From Collimonas sp. OK242 (GTDB taxonomy: Bacteria > Pseudomonadota > Gammaproteobacteria > Burkholderiales > Burkholderiaceae_D), in NCBI RefSeq assembly GCF_900107095.1, contig NZ_FNOR01000008.1, positions 175,138 through 239,137 on the forward strand: a stretch of DNA of 64,000 nucleotides. The letters run 5' to 3'. The position numbers and the translations under genes are program-made. A model generated the notes under the pieces. It did no database searches, was not told the DNA's origin, and saw nothing but the letters and a program-made list of their open reading frames with translations. Positions 31,331 through 38,668 of this stretch are shown piece by piece. The stretch's first letter is position 1, and each line of letters starts with the position of its first letter.

Positions 31331-31429
31331 AAAAGAAAACCCGAACTGCAGCATCGGGTTTAAATCCACTCCAACGGAGGGGTGGAGGAGACATTGCATC
31401 GGTTGCCGGGAATCAATCCTGCAACCCTT
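31331..31429 (-). ncRNA. Candidate small RNA with CU-rich anti-SD motif and intrinsic terminator
   Basis: A self-contained transcription unit of about 99 nt is visible on the minus strand. After a predicted start near 31429 comes hairpin 1 (GGTTGC pairs GCAACC, 31426-31401), then TCTCCTCC (31391-31384), then a second hairpin (31386-31365) whose loop side is CCCCTCCG. It ends in a terminator: AACCCGA pairs TCGGGTT (31360-31338) followed by TTCTTTT. No open reading frame fits. CU-rich single-stranded motifs of this kind are known in bacterial small RNAs that block ribosome binding sites. Family membership is not recognised. Confidence 0.6.
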
Positions 31430-31435
31430 AGATTG

Positions 31436-31464
31436 ATCTTAGCAAACGGAATTGTGCGTCGCAA
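31436..31464 (-). promoter_or_regulatory. Predicted sigma-70 promoter of the candidate small RNA
   Basis: TTGCGA (31464-31459) and TAAGAT (31441-31436) on the minus strand lie 17 bp apart, each matching the consensus at 4 of 6. The predicted start is 7 nt downstream. Individually weak, but well placed relative to the hairpins and terminator. Confidence 0.45.
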
Positions 31465-31591
31465 GGTGAAAAACCGAGATGTTTATCGAAAAGCCTGGCC
31501 ATGATTTTCTTTTTGCCAAGAAAACCAAGCGAAACCACATCTGCCAAGAGCAGTTAGAATATTGCGACACAATCACTTCCCACGAGACCCT

Positions 31592-32038
31592 ATGGAATGC
31601 ACAGTTCGCTGGACCGGCTTGTCCGGCATGACGTTTTTAGCCGAAACCGGCTCCGGCCATATATTGACGATGGATGGCGCGCCTGACGGCGGCGGCCGCG
31701 ACCTGGCGCCGCGGCCGATGGAAGTGGTGCTGGCCGGCACCGGCGGCTGCACCGCCTATGACGTGGTGCTCATCTTGCGCAAAAGCCATCAGGACATCCG
31801 TGGCTGCGATGTCACGCTAAAATCGGAACGGGCAGAGAAGGAGCCCAAGGTATTTACCAAGATCCATTTCCACTTCACCGTGCGCGGCCGCAATCTGAAA
31901 CCTAATCTGGTGGAACGTGCGATCAAGCTGTCGCATGAGAAATACTGTTCGGCTTCGATCATGCTGGAAAAGACCGCCGAGATCACCCATTCGTTTGAAA
32001 TCGTCGACGACCTGGCGGAACCGCTTGCCAATACTTAG
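31592..32038 (+). CDS. OsmC/Ohr family protein
   Basis: OsmC-family proteins are thiol peroxidases or redox-responsive small proteins. The 148-residue protein has both conserved cysteines, one in GTGGCTAYDVV near residue 50 and one in HEKYCSASIM near 110, plus PMEVVLAGTGGC which leads into the first. I start at MECTVRWTG; the preceding in-frame ATG 30 nt upstream gives a non-conserved leader. It is convergent with coq7, with only 9 bp between the stops. Confidence 0.92.
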   Translation: MECTVRWTGLSGMTFLAETGSGHILTMDGAPDGGGRDLAPRPMEVVLAGTGGCTAYDVVLILRKSHQDIRGCDVTLKSERAEKEPKVFTKIHFHFTVRGRNLKPNLVERAIKLSHEKYCSASIMLEKTAEITHSFEIVDDLAEPLANT

Positions 32039-32047
32039 GCTTAGGTT

Positions 32048-32695
32048 TTAGATGTAGTAGGCGACTGACGTCATGACCTTGGACATCGCCTGCATCAGCT
32101 TTTGCGCCGGCAGCGGCATGTCGGCCGCTCCTAATGTGCGCGCCGCCTCGCCATGGGCGATTTCATCGTCGCGCATCTGCTCGACGATGGCGCGCGACTT
32201 GGCGTCTTGCAAGGGCAGTTTTTCCAGATGGCTGTTCAGATGCCTTTCCACCTGGCGCTCGGTTTCCGAGACAAAAGTCAGGCTGCGCACATCGCCCAGC
32301 CGCGCCGCCAGCGTCCCCAGCGCATAAGAACCTGCGTACCATAAGGGGTTCAGCAAGCTGACGCGTGAGCCCAGCTCACGCAAGCGTTCCGCGGTCCAGG
32401 CCAGATGGTCTTCCTCTTCCCTGCCCGCTTCGGCAAACTGTTGCTTGATCGGCTCGCCTTGGGCGAAACGGCCCTGGGCGTCATACAGTGCCTGGGCGCA
32501 GACCTCGCCGACATGATTGATGCGCATCAGTCCGGCGCTGTGCCGCTGCTCGGCGGCGTCCAGCACGCCGTCAGGCGCCTGCAAGGCCGGATTCGGCCGC
32601 GAAGCGGAAGCTTGCCCGGTAATCACGCGCAAGGCGTTGTCGAAATCGGCGATGGCTCTGTCTATGAATGGCATGCTGGGATCATTTTTCAACAT
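32048..32695 (-). CDS. coq7: Ubiquinone biosynthesis monooxygenase Coq7
   Basis: Coq7 is a di-iron membrane-associated hydroxylase for a late ubiquinone ring step. The 215-residue protein carries the carboxylate-bridged metal motifs [32 protein letters not shown] and [11 protein letters not shown]. An alternative start seven codons on ([12 protein letters not shown]) is equally likely, since neither has a good ribosome site. It lies 47 nt after the DUF3025 gene on the same strand. Confidence 0.95.
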   Translation of the reverse strand: MLKNDPSMPFIDRAIADFDNALRVITGQASASRPNPALQAPDGVLDAAEQRHSAGLMRINHVGEVCAQALYDAQGRFAQGEPIKQQFAEAGREEEDHLAWTAERLRELGSRVSLLNPLWYAGSYALGTLAARLGDVRSLTFVSETERQVERHLNSHLEKLPLQDAKSRAIVEQMRDDEIAHGEAARTLGAADMPLPAQKLMQAMSKVMTSVAYYI

Positions 32696-32742
32696 TTATG
32701 AACGGTTGTGAAATTAAGTGCTTGAATTTTATCAGGCCTGCA

Positions 32743-33564
32743 TCATTTGCTGCGCTTTGGTCTGAATACTGCGGTATCCGCATAAAAAGCCTGATCCTGG
32801 CCACCGCTCCAGCCCGGCACGCCCAGCACCGGCAACGGCGTCAAACGGCCGATCAGGGCATCCTGCTGCACCAGATCGGCGGCGATGCTTTGATCGATCC
32901 AGTCACGCTTGGCGTCATCTGCCAGCGCAAAATAAGATTCGGGCACGCTGAGCACCAGGGTATGCGCGGTAATCGCCTTGTAGGGCTGCACCAGCTTTTC
33001 CAGCAAGGCGTGGCCAAACAGCCAGACCTCCGCATCCCTGGCAAACATGTGGCCTTGTTCGACAAACACTTGCTGCCATTGATGTTGGCGCAGAGCGGCG
33101 ATCAGCGCTTGCCCCGCTGCATTGTCCGGCACCAGCAGCAAGGCGGCATTTTCATCAAAGATGGTGGCGGCATCGCGCGCCGCGCCGCGTGGTTTGCTGC
33201 TGCCGGAGAGCGTCCCGGCCTTGGCCAGTTCGGCAGCTTGCAGCGCGTTCAGGCGCGCCTTGATAGCGGGGAATGACAGCCAGATCAGCGCATTCAGGAA
33301 ATCGTGGAGATTGTCGCGCGTCGGCACTTTGCCGCTGTTGCCGATAAAAGCTTCGTAAGCGGTCGCTGCCGGCAGTTCAGCTTGCGCGACAAAGCTGATC
33401 GGCAAACCCAGATAATTGCGGATGCCGCGTTCTTGGGCAATGGTATTCAAGGCCAGCCGCCAATTATCGGAAGCGGCAGCAGCTGTGCTGAAGCGCTGGC
33501 CGAGAACGCGAAACGGCTTGAGCCAGGGCTGAGACCAATCGATGAGGGCGGCGGGAGTAGACAT
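32743..33564 (-). CDS. DUF3025 domain-containing protein
   Basis: I recognise this 273-residue protein as DUF3025, from the characteristic segment HDFLNALIWLSFPAIKARLN at about residues 86-105. No catalytic motif, signal peptide or membrane segment is evident. It follows cobA by 30 nt on the same strand and precedes coq7. The function is unknown; co-location with cobA and coq7 does not settle it. Confidence 0.82.
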   Translation of the reverse strand: MSTPAALIDWSQPWLKPFRVLGQRFSTAAAASDNWRLALNTIAQERGIRNYLGLPISFVAQAELPAATAYEAFIGNSGKVPTRDNLHDFLNALIWLSFPAIKARLNALQAAELAKAGTLSGSSKPRGAARDAATIFDENAALLLVPDNAAGQALIAALRQHQWQQVFVEQGHMFARDAEVWLFGHALLEKLVQPYKAITAHTLVLSVPESYFALADDAKRDWIDQSIAADLVQQDALIGRLTPLPVLGVPGWSGGQDQAFYADTAVFRPKRSK

Positions 33565-33594
33565 TTGCCGCGCATTTTACCTCGCGCAAGCAAT

Positions 33595-34395
33595 TCAGCC
33601 CAATGCTCTCCGCTGCAGTAAATGGTCGAGGCCGATCTCGGCGCAAGCATCGGCACTGCGCACGACTTCGCCGATGACGATAATGCTGGGGCTGCCGAGG
33701 CCGCTTTCATGCAGCGCTTGCGGCAGCTGATCCAGGCTGGTCAGCAACTGCGCTTGCGTGGCCAGCGTGGCCGACTGGATCACCGCAACCGGCATCGAGC
33801 CGGCCATGCCTGCCTCCAGCAGACTGCGCTGCAACTGCCTGCAGCGCGCCACGCCCATGTACACCACCAGCGTCATGCCGGCCGCCACCAGCGCCTTCCA
33901 GTTCGGCTGCGTGGTCTCGTTCTTGCCATGGCCGGTGACGAAGATCACGCCCTGGCTATGGTCGCGGTGGGTAGCCGCGATGCCGATGCTGGCCGCTGCC
34001 GCCATGCCGCTGGTAATCCCCGGCACCACTTCGACTGTCACGCCTTGCCGCCGCAAGTGGGCGCGCTCTTCGCCGCCGCGGCCGAACAGATAGGGATCGC
34101 CGCCTTTCAGACGGACCACGCAATGACCTGCCTGCGCCTCCACCACCATCAGACGTTCGATGAATTCCTGCGAGGTCGACTGGCAACCGCCGCGCTTGCC
34201 GACATGGATCACGCGTGCGCCATCCTGCGCATGTGCCAGCACTTCGGGATTGACCAGATCGTCCACCAGCAACACATCGGCCTGAGCGATTGCCTTGACC
34301 GCCTTCAGCGTCAGCAAATCGGGATCGCCTGGCCCGGCGCCGACCAGCATCACTTTGCCTGTCTGTTTTACAGTCTGCTTCACAGCTTGTTTCAT
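33595..34395 (-). CDS. cobA: Uroporphyrinogen-III C-methyltransferase (siroheme branch)
   Basis: This SAM-dependent enzyme makes precorrin-2, the precursor of siroheme used by assimilatory nitrite and sulfite reductases. Motifs are VGAGPGDPDLLTLKA near residue 18, RLKGGDPYLFGRGGEE near 100 and VPGITSGMAAAAS near 130. I start at MKQAVKQTV, preceded by AGAGGGGAG; the longer reading starts in the upstream ATPase gene. The 267-residue length excludes a CysG fusion. It is the last gene of the nitrate transporter operon, which fits supply of siroheme for nitrite reductase. Confidence 0.95.
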   Translation of the reverse strand: MKQAVKQTVKQTGKVMLVGAGPGDPDLLTLKAVKAIAQADVLLVDDLVNPEVLAHAQDGARVIHVGKRGGCQSTSQEFIERLMVVEAQAGHCVVRLKGGDPYLFGRGGEERAHLRRQGVTVEVVPGITSGMAAAASIGIAATHRDHSQGVIFVTGHGKNETTQPNWKALVAAGMTLVVYMGVARCRQLQRSLLEAGMAGSMPVAVIQSATLATQAQLLTSLDQLPQALHESGLGSPSIIVIGEVVRSADACAEIGLDHLLQRRALG

Positions 34396-34414
34396 ATGGG
34401 CTCCCCTCTGAGCA

Positions 34415-35227
34415 TCACGCCGCTTGCGCGACCGGATGGGCTTGCTTGCGATACAGGAACTCCAGCACCGAGGTCCGGTATTCGGCATACAAAGGATCCT
34501 GCGCCAGCGCCACACGTTCACGCGGCCGTGCCAGCCTTACCTGTACGATGTCGCCGATGGTAGCGGCCGGGCCATTGGTCATCATCACGATACGATCCGA
34601 CAACAGCACCGCTTCGTCGACATCGTGGGTCACCATCACTACCGTCGATCCGGTCTTGGCGACGATCTTCAGCAGTTCATCCTGCAGGTGAGCGCGGGTC
34701 AAGGCATCCAGTGCGCCGAACGGTTCGTCCATCAGCAATACTTTCGGCTCCATCGCCAAGGCGCGGGCTATGCCGACCCGTTGTTTCATGCCGCCGGAAA
34801 TTTCATGCGGATGCTTTTGTCCGGCCGCCGTCAATCCCACCATCGCCAACGCCGCTTTGGTGCGTTCCTTCAGGGCGCTTTTGTTTTCGGTAGCGGCAAA
34901 TACCCGTTCCACGCCAAGATAGATATTTTCGTGGCAGGTCAGCCAAGGCAGCAGCGAATGGTTTTGAAACACCACCGCGCGTTCCGGCGACGGTCCGGCA
35001 ATTTCGCGGCCGGCGCAAATCAGCACACCGTCGCTCGGCAACAGCAGGCCGGCGATCAAATTCAGCAGGGTCGATTTGCCGCAACCGGAATGACCGATCA
35101 AGGTCACGAACTCGCCCTTGCGTACAGTCAGGTTGATATCGCGCAGGGCGTGAAACTGGCCCTTGCTGGTATTGAACACCATTTCGGCTTGATGGATATC
35201 GATGAATCTGGCGTCGCGTTGTTCCAT
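34415..35227 (-). CDS. nrtC: Nitrate/sulfonate-type ABC transporter ATP-binding protein
   Basis: This is the ATPase of a nitrate-type ABC importer. The 270-residue protein has Walker [13 protein letters not shown] near residue 47, signature [14 protein letters not shown] and Walker [13 protein letters not shown]. It is a single ATPase domain without the NrtA-like C-terminal half of cyanobacterial NrtC, so it matches NrtD/NasD or SsuB-type subunits; the substrate is inferred from its partners. A GGGGGAA site precedes the chosen ATG. It lies 53 nt after nrtB. Confidence 0.9.
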   Translation of the reverse strand: MEQRDARFIDIHQAEMVFNTSKGQFHALRDINLTVRKGEFVTLIGHSGCGKSTLLNLIAGLLLPSDGVLICAGREIAGPSPERAVVFQNHSLLPWLTCHENIYLGVERVFAATENKSALKERTKAALAMVGLTAAGQKHPHEISGGMKQRVGIARALAMEPKVLLMDEPFGALDALTRAHLQDELLKIVAKTGSTVVMVTHDVDEAVLLSDRIVMMTNGPAATIGDIVQVRLARPRERVALAQDPLYAEYRTSVLEFLYRKQAHPVAQAA

Positions 35228-35280
35228 AATTTCCCCCGTCATTACCCCGTCGTTACCCTGTTATTCCGCTTTGCAATGGA

Positions 35281-36204
35281 TCAACTTGAAACCTGTTCGT
35301 AGGTGAACGCCTTCGCCAGCGCCACCAGCATTTGCTCCAGCAGCAAGCCGACCACGCCGATCACCACAATCGCGATGATGATATGCGGCACGTTGAGGTT
35401 GTTCCATTCATCCCAAACCCAGAAGCCGATGCCGACACCGCCGGTCAGCATTTCAGCAGCGACGATCACCAGCCAGGCAGTGCCGATCGCCAGCCGCACC
35501 CCGGTCAGCATGTACGGCAATACCGATGGAAAAAGAATCTTGGTGATGATTTTCCATTCCGACAGGTTCAGCACCCGCGCCACATTCATGTAATCCTGCG
35601 GCACTCTCTGTACGCCAACCGCGGTGTTGATGATCATGGGCCAGATCGAGCAAATGAAGATGGACCAGATCGCCGCCGGATTGGCCGATTTGAACACCAG
35701 CAAACCGATCGGCAGCCACGCCAGCGGCGACACCGGTTTCAGCAAACTGATGATGGGACCGAACATGCTGGACAGGAATTTGAAACGGCCAATCATGAAA
35801 CCCAATGGAATCCCGACCAGCGCCGCCAGGCCAAAACCGACCGCTACGCGTTGCAGCGAAGCCAGGATATTCCAGCCGATGCCCTGGTCGTTGGGACTGG
35901 TCCGGTAGAACGGATCGGCAAACAGTTTCAGCGCCTCCTGCAAGGTCAGCATCGGCGTCGGGAACTGGCTGTTGCTCATCGCAATGATCTGCCAGATCAG
36001 TACCAGGAACGCCAGGCCCAGCAGCGGCGCAATGATTTGCATCAGCCAGGACGGCATGCTGCTGCGGCGATTGGCGATCTTCAATACTGGCCGGGGAGTG
36101 AGGGGAGTGACGATAGCGGCTTCAGCCGCGACGCCTGCCGTAGCACTATCGATTGTTGCCGCCTGACGATTTGCATTTGCCGCTGTGTCCATGATTGCGC
36201 TCAT
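35281..36204 (-). CDS. nrtB: Nitrate-type ABC transporter permease
   Basis: This is the membrane subunit of the nitrate importer. The 307-residue protein has a 55-residue polar N-terminus, then about six membrane segments. The ATPase-contact EAA loop is around DYMNVARVLNLSEWKIITKILFP split near residue 215-235, and AEMLTGGVGIGFWVWDEWNN follows in two steps, typical of NrtB/SsuC. GGGAG lies before the ATG. It is separated from nrtA by 102 bp holding a hairpin and a tandem repeat. Confidence 0.92.
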   Translation of the reverse strand: MSAIMDTAANANRQAATIDSATAGVAAEAAIVTPLTPRPVLKIANRRSSMPSWLMQIIAPLLGLAFLVLIWQIIAMSNSQFPTPMLTLQEALKLFADPFYRTSPNDQGIGWNILASLQRVAVGFGLAALVGIPLGFMIGRFKFLSSMFGPIISLLKPVSPLAWLPIGLLVFKSANPAAIWSIFICSIWPMIINTAVGVQRVPQDYMNVARVLNLSEWKIITKILFPSVLPYMLTGVRLAIGTAWLVIVAAEMLTGGVGIGFWVWDEWNNLNVPHIIIAIVVIGVVGLLLEQMLVALAKAFTYEQVSS

Positions 36205-36237
36205 ATTGACTCCCGAATGAATCGCGGTTCTGTTCTA

Positions 36238-36291
36238 TCTGGATTGTCTGGATTGTCTGGATTGTCTGGATTGTCTGGATTGTCCGGATTG
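36238..36291. repeat. Six-copy 9-bp tandem repeat (TCTGGATTG)
   Basis: TCTGGATTG occurs five times in perfect succession from 36238 to 36282, and a sixth copy (TCCGGATTG) ends at 36291. It lies between the nrtA stop and the nrtB start, so it would be transcribed as CAATCCAGA units in the operon mRNA. Repeats of this size can change copy number by slippage. Confidence 0.97.
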
Positions 36292-36296
36292 ACGGT

Positions 36297-36326
36297 CTTT
36301 CAAGATCTATGCATGGATCTTGAAAG
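36297..36326 (-). other. Perfect 11-bp hairpin at the 3' end of nrtA
   Basis: CTTTCAAGATC (36297-36307) pairs perfectly with GATCTTGAAAG (36316-36326) around an 8-nt loop. The nrtA stop codon lies within it. No T-tract follows on the minus strand, so it is better read as an mRNA-protecting or processing hairpin than a terminator. It would help keep nrtA in excess over nrtB and nrtC. Confidence 0.75.
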
Positions 36327-37581
36327 AGGCGGCATAGGCTTTCGGATTCTTGCCGTCCCACACCGTGCCATCCATCAATTTAGAGGTCCGCAACACGTCT
36401 TTCGGCAGCGGCGTTTTTGTCATCGCAGCCGCGTCTTTGTAGAGATCGATCTGGCTGACAGATTTGGCGACCGCCAGGTAATCCGGATCGGTCTTCAGCA
36501 AACCCCAGCGCCGGTGCTGCGTCATGAACCACATGCCATCCGACAGATAAGGGAAATTCACCAGGCCATCGTTGTAGAACTTCATGTAGTTCGGATCGTC
36601 CCAGGTCTTGCCCAGGCCGTTTTGATAGCGCCCCATGATGCGTTGGTCGATCACATCCTTGCTGGTGTTGACATAGGATTTATCGGCGATCGCTTCGGCC
36701 ATCTTGTTCTTGTTGGCGAGCGAGGCGTCGATCCACTTCCCTGCTTCAAGCACAGCCGCAATCAAGGCACGGCAAGTGTTCGGATTCTTGGCGGCAAAAT
36801 CGGCGGTGGTGCCTAGCACTTTTTCCGGATGATCCTTCCAGATCTCCTGAGTTGTAATCGCGGTAATGCCGACACCGTCGACAATCGCCCGATGGCCCCA
36901 TGGCTCGCCGACGCAGAAACCGTCCATATTGCCGACCCGCATATTGGCCACCATTTGCGGCGGCGGCACCGTAATCACCTTGGCATCCTTGAGCGGATTG
37001 ACGCCGTTGGCGGCCAGCCAGTAATACAACCACATGGCATGCGTACCGGTTGGGAAAGTCTGGGCGAACGTGTATTCGCGTTTGTCGCTGGCCATCAGTT
37101 TGGCGAGCGAAGCGCCATCCACCGCGCCCTTGTCAGCCAATTTCTTGGAAAGTGTGATCGCCTGGCCGTTGTTGTTGAGCCCCATCAGGATCGCCATGTC
37201 TTTTTTCTGGCCGCCGATACCCATCTGCACACCGTAGATCAAACCCGACAACACATGCGCGGCATCCAGCTCGCCGTTGGCCAGTTTGTCGCGCACGCCG
37301 GCCCACGAGGCTTCCTTGCTGAGGACGATCTTGATGCCGTATTTCTTATCGAAGCCGAGCAGCGATGCCATCACCACCGATGCGCAATCCGTCAAGGGAA
37401 TGAAGCCGATCTTGACCTCGGTTTTTTCCGGTTTGTCCGAGCCTGCGGCCCACACTCCGGTGCTAGAAAGTCCCAACATGCCAGCTCCTGCCGCGAGAGT
37501 TGCGGTTTGTAGTATTTGACGGCGCTTGCCGTCGACAAGCGTGTTCGGCATGTCACCCGGCAGTGCATTTTTTGATTCCAT
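36307..37581 (-). CDS. nrtA: Nitrate-type ABC transporter substrate-binding protein
   Basis: This CmpA/NrtA-family binding protein captures nitrate in the periplasm. I start at MESKNALPGD, preceded by GGAG, giving 424 residues. A twin-arginine signal is visible (KRRQILQTATLAAG, cleavage likely after GVWA). The mature part begins with KIGFIPLTDCASVVMASLLG and contains HVLSGLIYGVQMG and VGEPWGHRAIVDG, which resemble nitrate/bicarbonate binders. It has a signal peptide and so is not the cytoplasmic sensor NasS. It is controlled by the leader described at 37609-37742. Confidence 0.92.
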   Translation of the reverse strand: MESKNALPGDMPNTLVDGKRRQILQTATLAAGAGMLGLSSTGVWAAGSDKPEKTEVKIGFIPLTDCASVVMASLLGFDKKYGIKIVLSKEASWAGVRDKLANGELDAAHVLSGLIYGVQMGIGGQKKDMAILMGLNNNGQAITLSKKLADKGAVDGASLAKLMASDKREYTFAQTFPTGTHAMWLYYWLAANGVNPLKDAKVITVPPPQMVANMRVGNMDGFCVGEPWGHRAIVDGVGITAITTQEIWKDHPEKVLGTTADFAAKNPNTCRALIAAVLEAGKWIDASLANKNKMAEAIADKSYVNTSKDVIDQRIMGRYQNGLGKTWDDPNYMKFYNDGLVNFPYLSDGMWFMTQHRRWGLLKTDPDYLAVAKSVSQIDLYKDAAAMTKTPLPKDVLRTSKLMDGTVWDGKNPKAYAASFKIHA

Positions 37582-37608
37582 CGCATGGCTCCACAGTGTT
37601 TCGGCAAC

Positions 37609-37656
37609 AAAAAAGGCGTCGTCCCGCGATGAACAAGTCATGCGGAAAGACACCTT
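37609..37656 (-). terminator. Leader (attenuator) terminator before nrtA
   Basis: On the minus strand AAGGTGTC (37656-37649) pairs with GACGCCTT (37620-37613, one G-U pair), extended inward by TTCCGC with GCGGGA and ATGA with TCAT, and followed by TTTTTT. The stem of roughly 18 pairs lies 28 nt before the nrtA start codon. Its 5' arm is shared with hairpin P2 of the ANTAR motif, so only one of the two can form. Confidence 0.88.
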
Positions 37657-37718
37657 TGTCTTATGTGGAAAAGACCGCCGTTAGCCGATTCCAACAGCGC
37701 CAGCGTTGGCGCCTGGAA
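37647..37718 (-). promoter_or_regulatory. ANTAR-type two-hairpin antiterminator RNA
   Basis: Two hairpins with six-base loops are visible on the minus strand. P1 has stem GCGCC/GGCGC and loop AACGCT (37707-37702). P2 has stem AAGAC/GTCTT and loop AAAGGT (37657-37652). Both loops carry A at position 1 and G at position 4, the defining feature of ANTAR-protein targets such as those of NasR, EutV and AmiR. P2 uses the 5' arm of the leader terminator, so ANTAR binding would let transcription proceed into nrtA. Confidence 0.85.
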
Positions 37719-37726
37719 GTAGACTA

Positions 37727-37742
37727 TGCAAACCACGTGCCA
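37727..37742 (-). promoter_or_regulatory. Sigma-54 promoter of the nrt operon
   Basis: The minus strand reads TGGCACG-TGGT-TTGCA, a perfect match to the -24/-12 consensus TGGCACG-N4-TTGCW with correct spacing. The predicted start is near 37716, at the first bases of ANTAR hairpin P1, so the transcript opens directly with the antiterminator. Confidence 0.92.
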
Positions 37743-37795
37743 GGAATTTTTGCCGGGGAACATGGCGATTCGGGCCGGTTTCCCGCTCAAAAAAG

Positions 37796-37812
37796 CGCAC
37801 CTGCTTTGTGCA
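37796..37812 (-). promoter_or_regulatory. NtrC-type enhancer site
   Basis: The 17-bp sequence TGCAC-AAAGCAG-GTGCG has both NtrC half-sites (TGCAC and GTGC) at the normal 7-bp separation. Its centre is about 88 bp before the predicted sigma-54 start, a workable distance for an enhancer-binding protein. Confidence 0.65.
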
Positions 37813-37897
37813 TTGCACCAAACAAGCTCGCAGCTATGGGGCGCTTCTGCTCATTTCTGCTTGCCGGTTCGAGCGATGTTCATCACTGGAACAGTGA

Positions 37898-38518
37898 TCA
37901 GCCCAGCAAATCCGCCGCATCGATGATGCGCTGCGCGACCTCGGACAATTTGAGGTTCTTGTCCATCGCCAGCCGGCGCAGCTTTTGATAAGCCTCTTGC
38001 TCGCTCAGCTTGTGATGCTCCATCAGCAAGCCTTTGGCCCGTTCCAGCACCTTGCGCTCGGCCAGCTTCAGCTTGGTGTCGGACAGCTCCGCCAGCAGCT
38101 TCTGCTCTTGCCGGAAGCGCGCCAATGCCACCTCCAGCACCGGCTTGATGCGCGCGGTTTGCAATCCCGCCACGATGTAGGCAGAGACGCCGGCCGCCAT
38201 CGCCGCATCCATGCTGGAGGTTTTGGCATCTTCGGTAAACAGGACGATGGGACGGCGCGCATCGCGGGTCGCCACCACCACATGCTCCAGCACGTCGCGG
38301 GCGTCGGATTCGGCATCGACGATGATCATGTCTGGTTGCAGCTGAGCAATTCTTTCGGGGAGATAGAGGTCGGCAGGAAGCGAGGCGACGATGTTATAGC
38401 CGGCTTCCAGCAAACCGATGCGCAAAGCCTTGCCGCGCGCCGCCTGCGCCTCGAACGCAGGATCGTCGTCGCCTTCGATGGCGACCGGATTGACAACAAC
38501 GATACGTAGACTTTGCAT
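37898..38518 (-). CDS. nasT: ANTAR-domain response regulator (NasT-like)
   Basis: This is an RNA-binding antiterminator. The 206-residue protein has an N-terminal receiver-like domain (about 1-125) and a C-terminal ANTAR domain (about 140-205) with LLMEHHKLSEQEAYQKLRR. The receiver is degenerate: the usual N-terminal acidic pair is N-P in IVVVNP and the conserved lysine near 105 is absent, although an aspartate remains in IIVDAESD. I start at MQSLRIVVVNP. It lies directly upstream of the nrtA leader, its likely target. No nasS gene is adjacent. Confidence 0.9.
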   Translation of the reverse strand: MQSLRIVVVNPVAIEGDDDPAFEAQAARGKALRIGLLEAGYNIVASLPADLYLPERIAQLQPDMIIVDAESDARDVLEHVVVATRDARRPIVLFTEDAKTSSMDAAMAAGVSAYIVAGLQTARIKPVLEVALARFRQEQKLLAELSDTKLKLAERKVLERAKGLLMEHHKLSEQEAYQKLRRLAMDKNLKLSEVAQRIIDAADLLG

Positions 38519-38604
38519 GCTTGAAACCCGCGTCCGGAGACGAATCTGTGAGCTACGGTTAGACCGGATTGGAAGACGATTTATCCATCCCCATCCAGCA
38601 TGCA

Positions 38605-38620
38605 AGCAAAAATCGCACCA
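38605..38620 (-). promoter_or_regulatory. Possible sigma-54 promoter of nasT
   Basis: The minus strand reads TGGTGCG-ATTT-TTGCT. It keeps the invariant GG and GC at the right spacing and matches 10 of 12 consensus positions. The implied start near 38594 lies about 76 nt before the nasT ATG. No good NtrC site was found upstream, so the call is tentative. Confidence 0.5.
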
Positions 38621-38668
38621 TGACGATGCGAATGAGTGATAACAGTGCGTTTAAGTAATTTTTTCGCC

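Noticed and set aside
31381-31440. tRNA-like look of GGTTGCAGGATTGATTCCC upstream of rplM
   Set aside because: It resembles a T-arm, but no anticodon arm, D-arm or acceptor stem pairs around it; the small RNA reading explains it better.
36238-36291. CRISPR-like repeat array
   Set aside because: Units are 9 bp with no spacers and no cas genes, so this is a simple tandem repeat.
36297-36326. Rho-independent terminator after nrtA
   Set aside because: The stem is strong, but no T-tract follows on the coding strand and nrtBC-cobA continue immediately.
35332-36816. Plus-strand frame of 494 codons containing SGL repeats, and a minus-strand frame with TIQ repeats (36146-36361)
   Set aside because: Both simply read through the 9-bp repeat and the nrtA/nrtB genes in wrong frames. 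Composition is histidine- and glutamine-rich, with no start site.
36307-37581. NasS nitrate sensor
   Set aside because: The twin-arginine signal peptide and operon position before a permease point to the exported binding protein NrtA, not the cytoplasmic sensor.
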